23,401 bases of DNA, from NCBI GenBank assembly GCA_001564205.1, contig LKMY01000006.1, positions 1 to 23,401 of the forward strand, read 5' to 3'. A program made the translations under genes and the position numbers. The stretch comes from Nanohaloarchaea archaeon PL-Br10_U2g5 (GTDB taxonomy: Archaea; Halobacteriota; Halobacteria; Halobacteriales; Haloferacaceae). Of the stretch, positions 1 to 7,085 are shown one piece after another; position 1 is the stretch's first letter, and each line of letters starts with the position of its first letter. Under the pieces are notes generated by a model. That model made no database searches and had not been told where the DNA came from. It was given only the letters and a program-made list of their open reading frames with translations.

Positions 1-1
1 A

Positions 2-91
2 TCACAAACGACAACACCGAACGACGTGGCGGTTTGGTCGTCGTTGAGCGCCGGCGGTGACGGTGAGTTAGATAGCTGGAAGCAGATGTGA
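2..91 (+). CDS. possible 3' end of an unknown gene entering from the left edge
   Basis: Frame 2 is open from the window edge to a TGA at 89-91 and would encode about 29 C-terminal residues ending in DSWKQM. Frames 1 and 3 close earlier. The translation has a plausible haloarchaeal composition, but the piece is too short to assign a family. The remaining bases up to the PRC-barrel gene at 131 show no other feature. It could equally be non-coding. Confidence 0.22.
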   Translation, partial: SQTTTPNDVAVWSSLSAGGDGELDSWKQM

Positions 92-130
92 AAAATGAAT
101 GTGTAAATATATCCAGGGCCGAACGGGGAG

Positions 131-364
131 CTACTCGAGGTGAATTCCCAGGTCGTCGATATCCTGGACGGACGAGTGCGGAAGCTCGTACACGTCCTGT
201 TCCCCGCTCATCCAACCGATTTTCTGCCGGATCGAACTGTCGAGGTCGTTGTCTGGCGTCACGTGAGCCACGTCGCCGGCAACGGCCTGTACGTTTCCGA
301 TAACAGTTCCGTCCGCTGTCAATACGTTACGTCCTTTGTCGTTGTCTTCGAACTTTCTGACCAT
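131..364 (-). CDS. PRC-barrel domain miniprotein
   Basis: A 77-residue acidic protein. Its order of elements (a short basic start, then a stretch reading TADGTVIGNVQAV, then a turn and a C-terminal helix) fits the single PRC-barrel miniproteins that are very common in haloarchaea. PRC-barrels are small beta-barrels that act as protein- or RNA-interaction modules; the partner cannot be told from sequence. No signal peptide or membrane segment is seen. The ATG at 364 is kept because an AAGGA stretch lies a short way upstream and a CATAACAAA-type element sits 48 nt upstream. The TraB-like gene lies 125 nt upstream on the same strand, so the PRC gene probably has its own promoter. Family assignment is fairly secure; the role is unknown. 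Confidence 0.8.
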   Translation of the reverse strand: MVRKFEDNDKGRNVLTADGTVIGNVQAVAGDVAHVTPDNDLDSSIRQKIGWMSGEQDVYELPHSSVQDIDDLGIHLE

Positions 365-412
365 AGTTTCACACGGGTCCTTCCCGTGGCTAGGTCAAGA
401 CGCACGACAGAT

Positions 413-421
413 TTTGTTATA
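413..421 (-). promoter_or_regulatory. CATAACAAA-type element (TATAACAAA) upstream of PRC-barrel gene
   Basis: Reading the minus strand, TATAACAAA ends 48 nt before the ATG at 364. It matches the element found before many other genes here at eight of nine positions (first base T instead of C). If it works at core-promoter distance, transcription would start near 387 and leave a leader of about 23 nt. Confidence 0.45.
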
Positions 422-489
422 CTGTGTGATGCGCGCAGAACGGCCAGCCAACTGGATGCAATGAGAGCCGTTCCAGCAGCAGCGATCGG

Positions 490-1272
490 CTATCTCGGCC
501 GTCGCTCGCCTTCGAGACGCTCGGCGATCGGGTCCAGATGAGCGTACCCGAGCACCGCAACCACGTCGACGCCGTGTTGACAGTGGAGACGCAACTGTTG
601 CGCCATCGCCGCCTCACGCGCTCGATCGAATGCCTCCATCGCCGGCGGACGGCTGAGCGCCCGGAGTAGGGTCTCCCCTGCAGAGATGGCAACGGCCTCG
701 TCAGACGCTTGCTTCGCTGGTGACGCAGTTCGCGTGTCTGGCCTCGGCTCGCGGTCAAGGCCGGGATCGATATCCAGTCCAATGCGCGAGGCCGCGTGCG
801 AAATCCGACACTGAATGGCATGGAGCATCTGGGTTCCAAACGCGTGACCGGCGCGGAGGGCTTCTCGCGCCGGAAGTGACTCGTCGTGGAGTGTCGAGAG
901 TACCGGTTCGAGAGCGGACGGGTTCGGAAGATCGATCCCGACGATGCAGGCGTCGCCCGCAGCACCGATTGCCGCGCTCATTTCACCCCCGTCGACGGAT
1001 ACCGACGTGATTGTGTCTGGATCCGAGCCATGTGTCTCTGCGTAGCTGCGAAACAGCGGCACTGCAATCGATGCGACCTCCAGCGCGACGGTATCCGGAT
1101 CGAGTGCGCTGACGGCCTCAACGACCCGGAACACGCTCGCCGGGTGGTCGTGGACAACACCAACGAGTACCACGTCCCCGGCGTCGCCAATAGCGGGTAC
1201 GTGTCGAAAGTCGTCGCCCGTGACGCGCGGATCGTCGAGTCTGTTGACGAGGTGTGTAATCGGCTGAGACAT
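490..1272 (-). CDS. TraB/PrgY-like family protein
   Basis: A 260-residue soluble acidic protein. The N-terminal half has a strand followed by GVVHDHP (residues 38-44) and then a strand with ALEVA (63-67). These correspond to the G-x-x-H...S and PD-x-V-x-x-E signatures of the TraB/PrgY/GumN (Tiki-like) superfamily. Near the C-terminus REAAMAQQL is followed by VVAVLGYAHL, matching the family's 'R...MA..L' and 'VVG.GH' blocks. Family members are putative metal-dependent peptidases or pheromone-shutdown proteins; the function in haloarchaea is unknown. Many haloarchaeal TraB proteins carry C-terminal membrane helices, and this one does not. The gene is divergent from the winged-helix gene at 1425, with an AT-rich TATA-like stretch at 1321-1334 between them. 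Confidence 0.7.
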   Translation of the reverse strand: MSQPITHLVNRLDDPRVTGDDFRHVPAIGDAGDVVLVGVVHDHPASVFRVVEAVSALDPDTVALEVASIAVPLFRSYAETHGSDPDTITSVSVDGGEMSAAIGAAGDACIVGIDLPNPSALEPVLSTLHDESLPAREALRAGHAFGTQMLHAIQCRISHAASRIGLDIDPGLDREPRPDTRTASPAKQASDEAVAISAGETLLRALSRPPAMEAFDRAREAAMAQQLRLHCQHGVDVVAVLGYAHLDPIAERLEGERRPR

Positions 1273-1320
1273 GCAGTTTCGCTCTGGTAAGCAGATCGTA
1301 CCATCCGGTAGCAGCCGTGT

Positions 1321-1334
1321 AATATATAAATATT
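1321..1334. promoter_or_regulatory. AT-rich TATA-like stretch in divergent promoter region
   Basis: A 14-bp stretch of only A and T in otherwise GC-rich DNA, near-palindromic (aatatataaatatt), lies between the divergent TraB-like gene (start 1272) and winged-helix gene (start 1425). It is a reasonable TATA box for the minus-strand TraB transcript. For the plus-strand gene a closer candidate is TACTAAAT at 1393-1400, which leaves 24 nt to the ATG and would give a leaderless transcript. Confidence 0.4.
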
Positions 1335-1424
1335 CGCGTGCGAGCCGTTGCTCTGAGTGGTAACGTCTGACGTATCTGGACTATCGAGTCTATACTAAAT
1401 TGCCTCCCGACGGGAATAGAAACC

Positions 1425-1700
1425 ATGTCTGCTCATTGGGACACGATCGGATACCTCATCAGCTCCAAGTACCGGCTAGCGGTGGTTGACCGGCTTGCAA
1501 ACGCTCCTGCGACCCCGACAGAGATAGCAACTGCCGAAAACCTCGCGCCCTCTCATGTCTCTCGGGCGATCCAACGGCTCGTCGAGCGTTCGATCGTCGA
1601 GTTGGCCGTCCCCGAAACACAGCGCAAGAACCGGCTGTATGCGCTCACGCCGAAAGGGACGACGCTCTGGACGGAGATACGGACTGCCGGGTTACATTGA
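1425..1700 (+). CDS. winged-helix HTH protein (paralog 1)
   Basis: A 91-residue one-domain protein with a winged-helix layout. Helix 1 lies around ISSKYRLAVVDRLAN, followed by the PTEIA helix, a recognition helix around SHVSRAIQRL, and a beta-wing (ELAVPETQRKNRLYALTPKG). This is the MarR/ArsR-like transcription factor pattern without a ligand domain. It is clearly paralogous to the next gene (1819-2097) and to the minus-strand gene at 18477-18770: all begin with W-[DN]-x-I-G-[YF]-[LV]-I-S-S-[KQ]-Y-R. The TATA-like TACTAAAT at 1393-1400 ends 24 nt before the ATG, supporting this start and a leaderless mRNA. DNA-binding is inferred from the fold; the target is unknown. Confidence 0.8.
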   Translation: MSAHWDTIGYLISSKYRLAVVDRLANAPATPTEIATAENLAPSHVSRAIQRLVERSIVELAVPETQRKNRLYALTPKGTTLWTEIRTAGLH

Positions 1701-1818
1701 ACTCAGTACAGAGCTGCCAGCTCCGCTGAGACGAGACGGGGCGCGAGCGTGGGGAGCTCGCTCACTCGTGCCGACGGAAAGCGGTCGTATTTTCACCAGT
1801 GAGGGGATATCAACAGCT

Positions 1819-2097
1819 ATGCAGCCGGAGTGGAACGTCATTGGATATGTGATCAGCTCTAAGTATCGGCTATCAGTTCTCCGTCAGCTGTCCGCCAGCG
1901 CGTCGACGCCGACACAGCTCGCGTCCTCGACGGCGACCTCGACCACGCACGTCTCCCGGGCCCTCCGGCAGCTCGGTGAGTTCGACCTCGTTTCGTTGAC
2001 CGTCCCAGACGACCAAACGAAACATCGGCTGTATGAGATCACGAGTCGCGGGAAATCGACGTGGGAGGCGATCCGTACCCACGGGCTGTCAGACTGA
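1819..2097 (+). CDS. winged-helix HTH protein (paralog 2)
   Basis: A 92-residue winged-helix protein, tandem paralog of the gene ending at 1700. The domain order is the same: ISSKYRLSVLRQLS helix, TPTQLA helix, THVSRALRQL recognition helix, then the wing and RLYEITSRG. The open frame extends to an ATG at 1555, but that would overlap the upstream gene in another frame and add unrelated residues. The ATG at 1819 aligns with the N-terminus of both paralogs, and a TATA-like TATTTTCA at 1788-1795 ends 23 nt before it. It is probably a transcriptional regulator that recently duplicated with its neighbour. Nothing in the sequence identifies its target, though the glycan locus starts 230 bp downstream. 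Confidence 0.8.
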   Translation: MQPEWNVIGYVISSKYRLSVLRQLSASASTPTQLASSTATSTTHVSRALRQLGEFDLVSLTVPDDQTKHRLYEITSRGKSTWEAIRTHGLSD

Positions 2098-2261
2098 GGC
2101 GTTACGCAGAGACTACTCACTTCGCAAGAAATCCGCCGACGCTCGTTTGTTAACGGGTCTCCCTCACCGCACTGAAACCGCGGTACCCGCGGAGTGCAAC
2201 GGTGATATCTGCGCCAGCTCGGAGGCCGGAGCACCCCCACTTCGCTCTTGCGTAATCACTC

Positions 2262-2270
2262 CATAACAAA
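2262..2270 (+). promoter_or_regulatory. CATAACAAA element upstream of the 610-residue membrane protein
   Basis: An exact CATAACAAA (preceded by C, followed by G) ends 54 nt before the ATG at 2325. The 227-bp gap between 2097 and 2325 otherwise holds only a short GC stem (ccgcg-gtacc-cgcgg) near 2179 and no recognisable gene. Confidence 0.5.
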
Positions 2271-2324
2271 GTCCGACTCAACCTCTAAATCAGCTATTCC
2301 ATCTGCGGGTGGCGATCACCATTC

Positions 2325-4157
2325 ATGATAAACTCCTCCGCGGGATCAGCGCTAAAACTCGTACTGACGGTCGGATTCTTCGCGTTCACTGCTGCCATCG
2401 TGGCCGCGTACCTCACACCAGCGACGGGCTACGAGATATCGATTTATCGATCGACCCCGCTCCTCTTCTGGCTTGGTATCGGAACCGGGTTCGTTGCCGC
2501 AATCATCACGCTGTTTTTCGCCGGCTCCCAGCGACTCACCGACGGTGCGGCCCTGCTTGCAAGCGGGTGTCTCCTCGCCGTGGTCGCGCTACCGCTCCTC
2601 CGCTCTTATGCGTTCTACGGCTCCGGAGACGCGATGACTCACCTCGGTTGGGCCCGTGAGATACACGGCGGGGTGATCGGGCCAGATGGGATACTGTACC
2701 CGGTGATCCACATCATTGGCTCCGAACTCACCGCGCTCTCCGGATTGGAACTCACCACGACGCTTCAGTTCGGGCCCGCTCTGCTGTTTCCGGCGGTGTA
2801 TCTGGTTGCGATGCCACTCTGTGTGGGACTACTCACCGGATCGCGATGGGCGCTCCCGGCTGGCCTCATCGCTGCGGTGCTGTTGATCCCAATTAACAAG
2901 ATCAGCGTACACGTTATCGCACACCCGTCGAGCCAAGCGATCCTCTTTGTCCCGTTCGTTCTGTACCTGCTGTTTCTCCATCTCGGAGCGAGCAGAGGTG
3001 GAGGGGTACCGATATCTTCGACGGGAATCGCGTTCGGTCTCGCCACGGCCGGGATGGTGTTTATTCACCCGCAGGAGACGATGGCACTCATCTCGGTTCT
3101 CGTCGCCGTCGTGGTAGTTCAAGTCGTCGTTCGTCGGTATCGTCCGAGTCACTCGATCGCGAGCCACCGGTCGATCGGGACCTATACGCTCGCCGTCGGA
3201 ACGCTGTGGCTCGTGTGGCTGCTCCGACACGAGCGCGCGACGAGCCGGTTCGAGGGACTCGTATCCAGTCTCGCGACGTCGGGCGCAACGACCGGCGGCG
3301 AAACGGCGGAGCGAGGAGCTTCTCTGGTCGCTCTCGGTGGAAGCTTCGAGGAGCTGTTCGTGAAGCTGTTCGCCGTCTCCCTCATCTTCGCTGTGCTAGC
3401 TGGCGGAGTAGCCGTATATCACCTCATCGGGCGAACTGACCGAAACCGAGTGTGGCGAAACTCAGCGATCACGTACCTGACACTCGGTCTACTTCCGCCG
3501 ATCGTGATGTTCACGATCGTGTTTCTCGCTGATCAGGACGATCACTACTTCAGGTTCCACGGGTTCATCATGGCGATCGTGGTGATACTCGGCACCGTCG
3601 GGCTCGTGGGGATTCTCGGATACCTCCACGAGATCAGCGGGCGCCGAAGCGTACCGATCACGCGGTCACAGGCGTTCAGTGTCGTCATCGCCGTGTTCGT
3701 GTTACTCCTTGCCGCCCAGCTGCTCGTCGTCCACATGTCGCCGTATATGTACCAACCGAACCAGCAGGTAACGGACGCGGACTTCTCTGGCCACGAGATC
3801 GCCTTCGAGTATCACGACGGCGAAACCACGCTCGTCGGACTCCGAGCAGGCCAAGGGCGATATATTGACGCGCACTTCGGTCGAGAGACTGCACTCGGAC
3901 CCCTGGGGTTCCCCGGCTATCGTACCGAAGATGCACGGTTGACCGGGGACGTGTTCAGCACCAACCTCACAACGCATTTTGACGAGGATCGGTACCTAGT
4001 AGTCGGCGATCGGAACGAGAAGCAAGAGATCGACCTGTACGACGGGCTCCGGTTCACGCGTGCCGGGTTCGAACGGCTCGAAACGGATCACCGTGTCAGT
4101 CGTGTACAGGACAACGGCGGCATGCGACTCTACCGGATCGACGGGACGGAGGCGTAA
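2325..4157 (+). CDS. polytopic membrane protein, probable GT-C-fold glycosyltransferase-like, with extracytoplasmic C-terminal domain
   Basis: A 610-residue protein with roughly 10-12 predicted membrane helices in residues 10-470 and a soluble C-terminal domain at 470-610. The first large loop has GDAMTHLGWAREI (101-113), then YPVIHI (125-130). An acidic residue in the first outer loop after an early helix is the hallmark of lipid-phosphosugar-dependent GT-C enzymes, and D102 could play that part. A second conserved-looking loop is DQDDHYFRFHG (403-413). The C-terminal part reads as an outside-facing alpha/beta domain ending in GGMRLYRI. It lies 51 nt upstream of the ATP-grasp gene, but that gene has its own promoter element. 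Similar large membrane proteins are usual in haloarchaeal glycosylation loci, mostly unnamed. Membrane topology is clear; enzymatic activity is inferred. Confidence 0.65.
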   Translation: MINSSAGSALKLVLTVGFFAFTAAIVAAYLTPATGYEISIYRSTPLLFWLGIGTGFVAAIITLFFAGSQRLTDGAALLASGCLLAVVALPLLRSYAFYGSGDAMTHLGWAREIHGGVIGPDGILYPVIHIIGSELTALSGLELTTTLQFGPALLFPAVYLVAMPLCVGLLTGSRWALPAGLIAAVLLIPINKISVHVIAHPSSQAILFVPFVLYLLFLHLGASRGGGVPISSTGIAFGLATAGMVFIHPQETMALISVLVAVVVVQVVVRRYRPSHSIASHRSIGTYTLAVGTLWLVWLLRHERATSRFEGLVSSLATSGATTGGETAERGASLVALGGSFEELFVKLFAVSLIFAVLAGGVAVYHLIGRTDRNRVWRNSAITYLTLGLLPPIVMFTIVFLADQDDHYFRFHGFIMAIVVILGTVGLVGILGYLHEISGRRSVPITRSQAFSVVIAVFVLLLAAQLLVVHMSPYMYQPNQQVTDADFSGHEIAFEYHDGETTLVGLRAGQGRYIDAHFGRETALGPLGFPGYRTEDARLTGDVFSTNLTTHFDEDRYLVVGDRNEKQEIDLYDGLRFTRAGFERLETDHRVSRVQDNGGMRLYRIDGTEA

Positions 4158-4174
4158 CGGGCCGGTAATAATAC

Positions 4175-4183
4175 CATAACAAT
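4175..4183 (+). promoter_or_regulatory. CATAACAAT element upstream of ATP-grasp gene
   Basis: CATAACAAT ends exactly 25 nt before the ATG at 4209, in the 51-bp gap after the membrane protein gene. It matches CATAACAAA except for the last base. The spacing equals that of three other genes in the window and fits a core promoter element for a leaderless transcript. Confidence 0.55.
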
Positions 4184-4208
4184 ACGATTCTGTGGCGGTC
4201 CCAACTAT

Positions 4209-5402
4209 ATGGCACAAACCGGTACGTCCCGAGAAGCCGCAGTGATTCCCGTCGGATTCGAGTCCGGGGCGTACTCGTGTGTCCGCTCGCTGTCGAGACG
4301 TGGCGTAGACACGATCGTCGCGTCCGGCCGCGACGACACGCCGGCTGCCGCGTCGCGCTTTTGCGACGAATTCGTCTCGATTCCGTCTCCGTACGAGGAC
4401 CTGATCGCATACCGGGACGCGCTCGTCGGACTCGCAGCCCGCGAAGACGTTGCGACGATACTCCCCCTCTGCGCGCAGGACGCGTACGTGTTCGCTCGGT
4501 ACGCGGAGGCTTTCGAGCCGTACGTCTCGCTGGTCACGCCCGCTGCAGAGCTGCTTGACACGGTGTTCGATCGGACCCAACTCGTCGCGGCCGCCGAAGC
4601 GGCGGGCGTCCCGGCTCCCGAGACACAGCTTCTCACCGACGTCGACGCGTGGGATCGCGATCTGATCATCAAGTCCCGATATAACCTCCTTACAGAGGAA
4701 TCCTGTCCACAGTTCTCGCCTCGAGAAGTGGCGACCGCGAAACGCGTCACGCACGTCGCCCCGGGCGAGTCCGTCAACGTCGAGGCGGTCGAATCCGAGA
4801 TGCAGCATACACCTATCGTTCAGGAGTATATCCCTTCCTCAGACGAGTATCTTTTCGGCGCGCTGTACGACGGCGGCGAGCCGGTGACGACGTTTCAACA
4901 TCGGCAGATTCGGGGCGACTCGTACACCGGTGGCGGCGGCGTCTACCGGAAGGCGATACGAGACCCGGAGCTTGAGCGGGTCGGACGGACACTCCTCGAC
5001 TATCTCGAGTATGACGGGCTCGCCTGTATCGAGTTTATGAAACACGCCGAGACCGGCGAGTACGTCCTCACGGAGATCAACCCCCGCCTGTGGCAGTCAC
5101 TGGCAACTGCGGTTCGGGCCGGCGCGGATTTCCCGGCCAGCTACTGGGAAGTGGCGACCAGCACGCCCGTTCGGAGCGACTTCCAGTACGACGTCGGCGT
5201 TGGGACGCATCTACTGTACGGAGAGCTGGGTCACCTGATAAGTGTCGTTCGAGACGAATCCCCGTTCGTGGACCGCCCATCGCTCTTACGAACGGCATGG
5301 GAGATCGCCGCGTCTTGTGTCGAGAACCCCGCCTTCGATATGCTCCGAGCCGACGATCCGGAACCGTTCATTCGGGGGGTTGTTCATGTCCTCACAAAGT
5401 AA
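4209..5402 (+). CDS. ATP-grasp carboxylate-amine ligase
   Basis: A 397-residue protein with a pre-ATP-grasp Rossmann-like domain (about 10-115), then the ATP-grasp fold. Visible ATP-grasp features are the LIIKS lysine (K155), the hinge QEYIP (205-209), a glycine-rich loop SYTGGGGVYRK (238-248), and the metal-binding set E275, E289 and N291 in CIEFMKH...YVLTEINPR. Such enzymes activate a carboxylate as acyl-phosphate and join it to an amine. Placed between a GT-C-like membrane protein and a GT2 enzyme, it may amidate a uronic acid of a surface glycan, or make an amino-acid-like modification; the substrate is inference. The start is supported by the CATAACAAT element 25 nt upstream. It ends convergently 120 bp from the GT2 gene; the gap has a TATA-like stretch but no gene. 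Confidence 0.8.
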   Translation: MAQTGTSREAAVIPVGFESGAYSCVRSLSRRGVDTIVASGRDDTPAAASRFCDEFVSIPSPYEDLIAYRDALVGLAAREDVATILPLCAQDAYVFARYAEAFEPYVSLVTPAAELLDTVFDRTQLVAAAEAAGVPAPETQLLTDVDAWDRDLIIKSRYNLLTEESCPQFSPREVATAKRVTHVAPGESVNVEAVESEMQHTPIVQEYIPSSDEYLFGALYDGGEPVTTFQHRQIRGDSYTGGGGVYRKAIRDPELERVGRTLLDYLEYDGLACIEFMKHAETGEYVLTEINPRLWQSLATAVRAGADFPASYWEVATSTPVRSDFQYDVGVGTHLLYGELGHLISVVRDESPFVDRPSLLRTAWEIAASCVENPAFDMLRADDPEPFIRGVVHVLTK

Positions 5403-5522
5403 CCTTCGTATCAGCCAATGCGTATAAAAGGCTCCGAAGAATCGTCCTCTCAGCGACCCACCAGCGGTTTCGATCCTGACACGTACTGATAAGTTGGTAG
5501 CGACATCCGTCGCTCGCTGGGC

Positions 5523-6638
5523 TCACTCCAACGTCTCGTTGAGCGCGCGATTGATCGTCGCGTCGGCGACCATCGCACATGCCAGCATGAGAAGGCCGAC
5601 AACGAGGCTGATTTTTCCGTTGCTCGGACGCTCGGATCGTCCGCCGTCAGCGATGGCGCCCTCGACCGTTTGTCCCGTGTCGTCGTTTACTCCTCCCGTT
5701 TCGCCATCGTCTACTCCTCCCGTTTCGCCGTCGCTTCCGAGCGAAGAGCGCTCGAGAGCGGAGCCGCCCGCAGTCGGTCGGAGCGAGCGGAGGAACGACG
5801 CGGCGCCGGCCACGACGCCGACCGCGCCGCCGACGTACAGCCCCGATCGGACCACTTCGGCGCGTGTCTCCCGACGAACGGAGAGCCGCCAGAGAAACGT
5901 TCGAAGCAGCATCAGAGAGACGAGAGGGACGTACGTTCGATAGTCGATGCCGCTTTCTTCGTCGCGGTAGCGAGCCGAGATGGGGACATCGACGACGCGG
6001 AACCCGTTGGCGCTGAGCCGGACCAGTAAGTCGTTACAGTAGCCGTAGAACTCGAACATCTCCTCGATCCCCGCCCCGTCGAGCGCGGCCGCGGATATCG
6101 CCGTGTATCCGTTCTGCGGATCCCCGATATGCCAGTAGCCGCTGGCGATCTTCGTGAGAGACGAGAGGATCACGTTGCCGACGTACCGGAATCCGGGCAT
6201 CTCCTCGCGGTCGTCCGCGTTGATCAGTCGATTCCCCTTTGCGTAGTCCGCTTTTTCGTCGACGATCGGATCGATAACCGTCGTGAGCTCGTCGGGATCC
6301 ATCTGTCCGTCGCCGCCCATCACCGCAGTGACGCCGATACCGTCACGTTTCGCGCGGAGATAGCCGGTTTTGATCGCCCCGCCGACGCCGCGGTTCGCCT
6401 CGTGTTGAATCGGAATTATCCGTCGGTCGAACCGACCGGTTTCGTCGTCCCGCTCGCTCTCGCGGTCGTTAACACGGTCGGCAGTCGTCTTGATCTCGTC
6501 CCACGTGCCGTCAGTGGAGCAGTCGTCGACGACGTATGCTCGGTCGACGTACTCCGGCAGTGTCTCGATCACCCCGCCGACGAACCCTTCCTCGTTGTAT
6601 GCCGGTACGACGACGCCGACCGTTGTCTCCTCGTACAT
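5523..6638 (-). CDS. GT2 glycosyltransferase, DPM1/AglJ-like, with C-terminal membrane helices
   Basis: A 371-residue protein with a GT-A domain: PAYNEE (12-17), VVDDCSTDGT (donor site, about 36-45), NRGVGGAI (82-89), the metal-binding GGDGQMDP (108-115), and GDPQNGY (172-178). This is the dolichol-phosphate sugar synthase pattern, so it probably transfers an activated sugar to dolichol phosphate on the cytoplasmic face. A hydrophobic region follows near 245-260, then helices at about 275-295 and at the C-terminus, joined by an acidic linker containing two DDGETGGV-type repeats. The frame is open further upstream, to 6932. I chose the ATG at 6638 because MYEETTVGVVVPAYNEE is the normal family N-terminus and because the CATAACAAT element at 6700-6708 would be overrun by the longer forms. 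The ATG at 6701 is the alternative. Confidence 0.85.
   Translation of the reverse strand: MYEETTVGVVVPAYNEEGFVGGVIETLPEYVDRAYVVDDCSTDGTWDEIKTTADRVNDRESERDDETGRFDRRIIPIQHEANRGVGGAIKTGYLRAKRDGIGVTAVMGGDGQMDPDELTTVIDPIVDEKADYAKGNRLINADDREEMPGFRYVGNVILSSLTKIASGYWHIGDPQNGYTAISAAALDGAGIEEMFEFYGYCNDLLVRLSANGFRVVDVPISARYRDEESGIDYRTYVPLVSLMLLRTFLWRLSVRRETRAEVVRSGLYVGGAVGVVAGAASFLRSLRPTAGGSALERSSLGSDGETGGVDDGETGGVNDDTGQTVEGAIADGGRSERPSNGKISLVVGLLMLACAMVADATINRALNETLE
5684..5731. repeat. 24-bp tandem duplication in GT2 linker
   Basis: Two adjacent 24-bp units, 5684-5707 and 5708-5731, differ at two positions. On the coding (minus) strand they encode the eight-residue repeat GETGGV[DN]D in the acidic linker between the last two membrane segments. 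The duplication keeps the frame. Confidence 0.8.
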
Positions 6639-6699
6639 GTGTTGTGGGTCGGGACGATTACGGTCCCGACGGTTACCACGATACGTCGTCTGTCCCGAC

Positions 6700-6708
6700 A
6701 TTGTTATG
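6700..6708 (-). promoter_or_regulatory. CATAACAAT element upstream of GT2
   Basis: On the minus strand CATAACAAT ends 61 nt before the chosen ATG (6638). Its last two bases overlap the alternative ATG at 6701. If it is a core promoter element, transcription would start near 6674, inside the region that the longer ORF would need, which argues for the shorter protein. Confidence 0.5.
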
Positions 6709-6922
6709 GACCGGTTGCCGGCTCCGTATTCGGCTGCTTCGGTGTCCGATAGCCGCTTCGTTCTGGTCCGGATGGCCTTCGTGCCGCGGGCACAAGGCCC
6801 GTCCCGGAGCGGAGGTCGGCGGAAATCGTGACAGATCGAGCGCCGAAGGACCAGGAGCCACACGGATGAGTGACAGGGGGTGACATCGCTTTGCTGCGGG
6901 CCTTTGTCCATCGGGTACGCAG

Positions 6923-6947
6923 TGTATACCAAACATCTTGGTACACA
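6923..6947. promoter_or_regulatory. imperfect inverted repeat, possible operator
   Basis: TGTATACCAA (6923-6932) and TTGGTACACA (6938-6947) form arms matching at nine of ten positions around a 5-bp spacer. It lies 138 bp upstream of the Tat lipoprotein start and contains the TACCA half-site also seen in the array at 10650-10700. It could be a regulator site or an RNA hairpin. Confidence 0.35.
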
Positions 6948-7085
6948 ATGTACGGATCAAATGGCCCCGCAATGTGAGCCGATCAGCTGTATCGATAGTG
7001 GAACAACCGCTACCCAGCTCTGTGGGACCGATCGCGTCGGTTTCAAGATCGGCGTCCCCAACGACGGTGAGATCGCAGGCGACGA

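Larger units (their letters stand above)
6639..7085. other. 447-bp divergent intergenic region
   Basis: This gap separates the GT2 gene (minus) from the Tat lipoprotein gene (plus). It holds the CATAACAAT element for GT2 at 6700-6708 and an imperfect palindrome at 6923-6947. Open frames run into it from both flanking genes but their translations look non-coding. No TATA box is convincing for the plus-strand gene. Confidence 0.6.

Noticed and set aside
299..306. GATAACAG inside the PRC-barrel coding region
   Set aside because: It lies in coding sequence, points away from any start and does not match the last bases of the element.
5523..6932. Longest ORF version of the GT2 glycosyltransferase (469 residues)
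   Set aside because: The first 98 residues look non-coding, cover the CATAACAAT element, and precede the normal MYEETTVGVVVPAYNEE family start at 6638.
6938..7085. N-terminal extension of the Tat lipoprotein frame from the ATG at 6938
   Set aside because: It would place about 50 non-acidic residues before a well-formed Tat signal with lipobox, which must lie at the N-terminus.
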